Shown here: piece after piece, positions 61,353 through 64,000 of the stretch | How the letters are laid out: each line of letters starts with the position of its first letter | Numbering within the stretch: the stretch's first letter is position 1 | Origin: Sulfitobacter sp. LCG007 | Lineage (GTDB): Bacteria; Pseudomonadota; Alphaproteobacteria; Rhodobacterales; Rhodobacteraceae | Reading direction: 5' to 3' | NCBI RefSeq assembly: GCF_040801785.1 | Contig: NZ_CP161805.1 | Coordinates: forward strand, 930,001 to 994,000 | Length of the DNA stretch: 64,000 bases | Position numbers and translations under genes: made by a program | The notes under the pieces: model-generated | What the model saw: the letters and a program-made list of their open reading frames with translations, nothing else | Database searches by the model: none | What the model was told of the DNA's origin: nothing

Positions 61353-62315
61353 TCAGAGTTGATCGACGGGCGCGCCGGTTTCCGGCGCGCGTCCGGGCAG
61401 TTGCCCGGGAATGTGAATGAGCAGGGGGGCCGCGACGAAGATGCTCGAATAGGTGCCGATCACGATGCCGAAGGTGACCGCGGCGGCGAAACCGAAAAGC
61501 ACCGGCCCTCCGAAGATCATGAGCGACACGGTCGCCGCGAGCGTCGTGCCCGATGTCATCAGGGTCCGGCTCAGCGTGCCGGTGATGGCCCGGTCGATTG
61601 CCGCCTCGACGCTCAGATGGCGGCACTTTCCCAGAACCTCGCGCACCCGGTCGAAGACGATGACCGTGTCGTTGATCGAATAGCCGGCGATGGCCAGCAT
61701 CGCGGCGATCGATGTCAGATCGAACGACATCCCGGTCACCGAGAAGAGGCCGAGGATCAGGATGACGTCATGCAGCGTGGTCAGGAAAGCCGCGACGCCG
61801 AACTTCGCGTCGAAGCGCAGCCAGATGTAGATCCCGATGGCCGCGACTGCGGCAAGGCTGGCGGTCAGGCCGTCGCGGAAAACCTCGGCCGATACTTTCG
61901 AACCCACATGCGCCTCGCTCACGATCTTCATGTCAGGCGTGAGGACGCGTTCGACCGGGTCGGTGGCCGTATCCGCCGCCCGACCCGCCTCTGGCGGGAT
62001 GCGCAGCAGGGCGGAATGGCCGTCGTCGGCAAGCTGGACGCCGGCGCCCTCGACACCCTGCGCCAGCAGCCGGGCCCTGAGCGTGCCAGCGTCGATGACG
62101 CTGTCCGAGCGGACCTCGAGGAGCGTTCCCCCTGTCATGTCCAGCCCCAGATCCAGGCCTCGCAGCGCCAGCGAAGCGCCTGTCGCGAGCAGAAGCGCGA
62201 GGGTAAAGGCGAAACCTATGAGCCGAAAGCGGGTGAAGGGCAGGCTGCCTCCCCGTTCGCGTGCAAAATGTCCTGGAAGATCCGGCTTTATTCGTGACCG
62301 CAGGTTGGCAACCAT
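61353..62315 (-). CDS. secF: Protein translocase subunit SecF
   Basis: A 320-residue subunit with six predicted spans. It has the first periplasmic domain start GLDLGLDMTGGTLLEVRSD and the conserved core SIAAMLAIAGYSINDTVIVF with DRVREVLGK, SRTLMTSGTTLAATVSLMIF and GTYSSIFVA. It works with SecD in proton-driven secretion through SecYEG. No secD lies beside it: upstream is a 264-bp gap and then an FAH gene. GGAGAGGTCGC precedes ATG 62315. It may be a second, orphan copy. Confidence 0.92.
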   Translation of the reverse strand: MVANLRSRIKPDLPGHFARERGGSLPFTRFRLIGFAFTLALLLATGASLALRGLDLGLDMTGGTLLEVRSDSVIDAGTLRARLLAQGVEGAGVQLADDGHSALLRIPPEAGRAADTATDPVERVLTPDMKIVSEAHVGSKVSAEVFRDGLTASLAAVAAIGIYIWLRFDAKFGVAAFLTTLHDVILILGLFSVTGMSFDLTSIAAMLAIAGYSINDTVIVFDRVREVLGKCRHLSVEAAIDRAITGTLSRTLMTSGTTLAATVSLMIFGGPVLFGFAAAVTFGIVIGTYSSIFVAAPLLIHIPGQLPGRAPETGAPVDQL

Positions 62316-62509
62316 GCGACCTCTCCATACCGGGCGTGCGCAGGAAGTCCTGCGTCAGAAGCCGCCCGGCTGCTCACATGGCGCGGCGTCCCCGGCGCCG
62401 CAAGCCCCCGCCGAGACAATATTTCCATTCCGCAAGGACAGGGCGGGGTTCCGCCCGCGAACTTGCAACGTGGGGTTGGTTTGCCGCGGTCCGGGCGCCG
62501 ACAGCTGGG

Positions 62510-62536
62510 CTGCCGCAGAGCGCGTGTCTGCGGCAG
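62510..62536 (-). terminator. Hairpin downstream of the FAH-family gene
   Basis: A perfect 10-bp inverted repeat (CTGCCGCAGA / TCTGCGGCAG) with a 7-nt loop lies about 45 nt past the FAH stop. It is not followed by a T tract on either strand, so termination is only probable. A second, smaller GGGCGG/CCGCCC hairpin is at 62441-62456. Confidence 0.45.
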
Positions 62537-62579
62537 ACCGGCGGCCGGGCCCCGGCGCATCCGCCGCGTCCGCCCGCTG

Positions 62580-63422
62580 CTAGTCCGCGATCACTTCCTG
62601 ACGCTGTTCGCCCAGGCCCTCGATGCCCAGTTCGACCACGTCGCCCGCCCTGAGGTAGCGCGGCGGCTTGAATCCCATGCCGACGCCCGGAGGCGTTCCG
62701 GTCGAGATGATGTCGCCCGGTTGCAGGGACATGAATTGCGACAGGTAGGAGATGAGGAACCTCACCCCGTAGACCATGGTCCTGGTCGATCCGTCCTGAA
62801 CCTTCTCGCCGTTTACCGTCAGCCACATCCCGAGGTCCTGGGGGTCGGCGACCTCGTCCTTCGTGACCAGCCAAGGACCGATCTGCCCGAAGTTGTCGCA
62901 GCTCTTGCCCTTGGTCCAGGTGCCCGAGCGCTCGATCTGGAACTCGCGCTCCGAGACGTCGTTGGTAACGGCGTAGCCTGCGACGTAATCCATCGCCTCC
63001 TCCTCGGAGACGTATTTCGCGGTCTTGCCGATGATCACGGCCAGCTCGACCTCCCAGTCGGTCTTCTGGGACTTGTGCGGAATGATGATGGGATCCGTGG
63101 GCCCGCAGATCGCCGAGGTCGCCTTCATGAAGATGACCGGCTCCGGCGGCACGTCCAGCCCGCTTTCGGCGGCGTGATCGGCGTAGTTCAGACCGATGCA
63201 GATGAATTTGCCCGTTCCGGCAACGCAGGCCCCGAGACGCGCGGCCGGATCGACGACCGGAAGCGTGTGCGGGTCGATGCCGCGAAGCTTCTCGAGGCCG
63301 GTTTCGGACAGCACATCGCCGGCGATGTCGTCTATGACGCCGGAAAGATCCCGGACGGTTCCGTCCTCGGCCCTCATGCCCGGCTTTTCCGCGCCGCGTT
63401 CCCCGTGTCGTAGAAGTTTCAT
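62580..63422 (-). CDS. FAH-family hydrolase, likely 2,4-diketo-3-deoxy-L-fuconate type
   Basis: A 280-residue Mg-dependent hydrolase. The fold is seen in FICIGLNYADHAAESGLDVP, then PVIFMKATSAICGP and the metal residues in WEVELAVIIGK; the family glycine-rich end is SLQPGDIISTGTPPGVGMGF. The SDR directly upstream resembles 2-keto-3-deoxy-L-fuconate dehydrogenase; in that pathway this hydrolase cleaves the diketo acid to pyruvate and lactate. Ureidoglycolate lyase annotation is common for such proteins but fits the context less well. GAGGAGACGAC precedes ATG 63422. Confidence 0.85.
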   Translation of the reverse strand: MKLLRHGERGAEKPGMRAEDGTVRDLSGVIDDIAGDVLSETGLEKLRGIDPHTLPVVDPAARLGACVAGTGKFICIGLNYADHAAESGLDVPPEPVIFMKATSAICGPTDPIIIPHKSQKTDWEVELAVIIGKTAKYVSEEEAMDYVAGYAVTNDVSEREFQIERSGTWTKGKSCDNFGQIGPWLVTKDEVADPQDLGMWLTVNGEKVQDGSTRTMVYGVRFLISYLSQFMSLQPGDIISTGTPPGVGMGFKPPRYLRAGDVVELGIEGLGEQRQEVIAD

Positions 63423-63431
63423 GTCGTCTCC

Positions 63432-64000
63432 TCAGATATTGGCCCAGCCGCCGTCGATGACGTGGGCGACGCCGGTGGTGTAGGCGCTCTCGTCCGATGC
63501 GAGATAGACGACGAGCGCGGCGATTTCCTCGGGCTTGCCGATGCGTCCGATGGGCTGGCGCGCGACGAAGGCGCTGCGGGCCGCCTCGTAGTCGCCGGTG
63601 GCCTTCAGCCGTTCCTCGAGCGAGGGGCTTTCGACGGTGCCGGGGCAGATGCAGTTGGCGCGAACGCCTTTCTGGACGAAGTCGGCGGCGATGGATTTGG
63701 TCAGCCCGATCACGCCCGCCTTGCTCGCGCCGTAGACGAAGCGCCCGGGGGCGGCGAGGATGGAGGAGGCCACCGAGGACATGTTGATGATCGAGCCGCC
63801 GCCGCTTGCGATCATCGCGGGCAGGAAGGCCCGGCACATGCGGTACATGGCGGTCATGTTGAGGTCGAGCGAGAAGGCCCACTGATCCTCGTCGCACTCG
63901 AGGATGGTCCCGCCCGCGACGAAACCCGCGCAGTTGAACAGCACGTCGACCGCGCCGATATCCGCCGCCAAGGCCGCGACCGCGTCCCGGTCGCGCACGT
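63432..64000 (-). CDS. SDR-family dehydrogenase, C-terminal part (cut by window edge)
   Basis: The last 189 or so residues of a short-chain dehydrogenase. Visible are VDVLFNCAG (NAG-type motif), the catalytic SIINMSSVAS serine, YGASKAG (Tyr and Lys of YxxxK), CICPGTVESP and the terminal GVAHVIDGGWANI. The missing N-terminus lies to the right. The sequence resembles 2-keto-3-deoxy-L-fuconate dehydrogenases (KDF oxidation with NAD). It precedes the FAH hydrolase by 9 bp in the same operon. Confidence 0.88.
   Translation of the reverse strand, partial: VRDRDAVAALAADIGAVDVLFNCAGFVAGGTILECDEDQWAFSLDLNMTAMYRMCRAFLPAMIASGGGSIINMSSVASSILAAPGRFVYGASKAGVIGLTKSIAADFVQKGVRANCICPGTVESPSLEERLKATGDYEAARSAFVARQPIGRIGKPEEIAALVVYLASDESAYTTGVAHVIDGGWANI

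Noticed and set aside
62931-62944. GAGCGCTCG-like sequence as a third TetR operator
   Set aside because: It lacks the TTT/AAA arms, lies inside the FAH coding region and is probably chance.

Overview
The window is about 64 kb of high-GC DNA with tightly packed operons, frequent 4-bp stop/start overlaps (ATGA or GTGA), TRAP and polyamine-type ABC transporters, VPLPA-CTERM proteins and CGCCGGAGGCG-type repeats. Together these point to a marine or saline alphaproteobacterium of the Rhodobacteraceae (Roseobacter-type). This is inferred from gene content; no rRNA is present.

Layout. 1-4.2 kb: 5' part of carB, a VPLPA-CTERM surface protein, an alpha/beta hydrolase, and a 25-26 bp tandem repeat array in front of a small membrane protein. 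4.4-9.1 kb: periplasmic HAD phosphatase plus sulfatase, and a BCCT betaine-type transporter. 9.1-12.3 kb: MarR-EmrA-EmrB efflux operon. 12.4-21.3 kb: sugar or sugar-acid module. A TRAP transporter (DctPQM) is divergent from two Gfo/Idh/MocA oxidoreductases, an HpcH/HpaI aldolase, a TIM-like isomerase and an RpiB-like isomerase, and these converge on a DAK-type kinase. It looks like a tetrulose/erythrulose-type catabolic pathway.

21.4-35.6 kb: the most striking region. A BetI-like TetR regulator sits beside two convergent operons. The rightward one has two phytoene-desaturase-like flavoenzymes, a GcvT-family protein, a class III aminotransferase and a PotD-like binding protein. The leftward one has a Rieske oxygenase with the glutamate-bridged iron site of quaternary-amine oxygenases, PotB, PotC, PotA and an N-methyltransferase-like protein. 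The same operator palindrome (TTTGAGCGCTCAAA) lies at the outer end of each operon, so the set looks like one regulon for an N-methylated or quaternary amine. An IS3-family element sits where the two operons meet.

35.7-44.6 kb: XylX/XylD-like pair (Weimberg-type pentonate dehydration), YdeI-like protein, BKACE-family enzyme, a protein with the architecture of a prokaryotic pentameric ligand-gated channel, a polytopic membrane permease, and a WD40-cytochrome c fusion. 44.6-48.6 kb: a second VPLPA-CTERM protein, then a decayed ~2.9 kb integrative element in tRNA-Thr(CGU). It is bounded by 16-bp direct repeats, with a truncated integrase next to the tRNA and a sulfotransferase-like gene as cargo. 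48.9-53.7 kb: polyprenyl-phosphate/lipid glycosylation cluster (two GT39-type transferases, GT2, LAB_N small membrane protein, PAP2 phosphatase). 53.8-57.2 kb: two flavoproteins, one an NTF2-flavin monooxygenase fusion. 57.2-62.3 kb: leftward secF - Ca2+/Na+ antiporter - arsR/arsC fusion - gap - arsJ, an arsenate resistance operon with an operator palindrome over the arsR start. 62.6-64 kb: FAH-family hydrolase and an SDR cut by the window edge, probably part of L-fuconate/rhamnonate-type catabolism.
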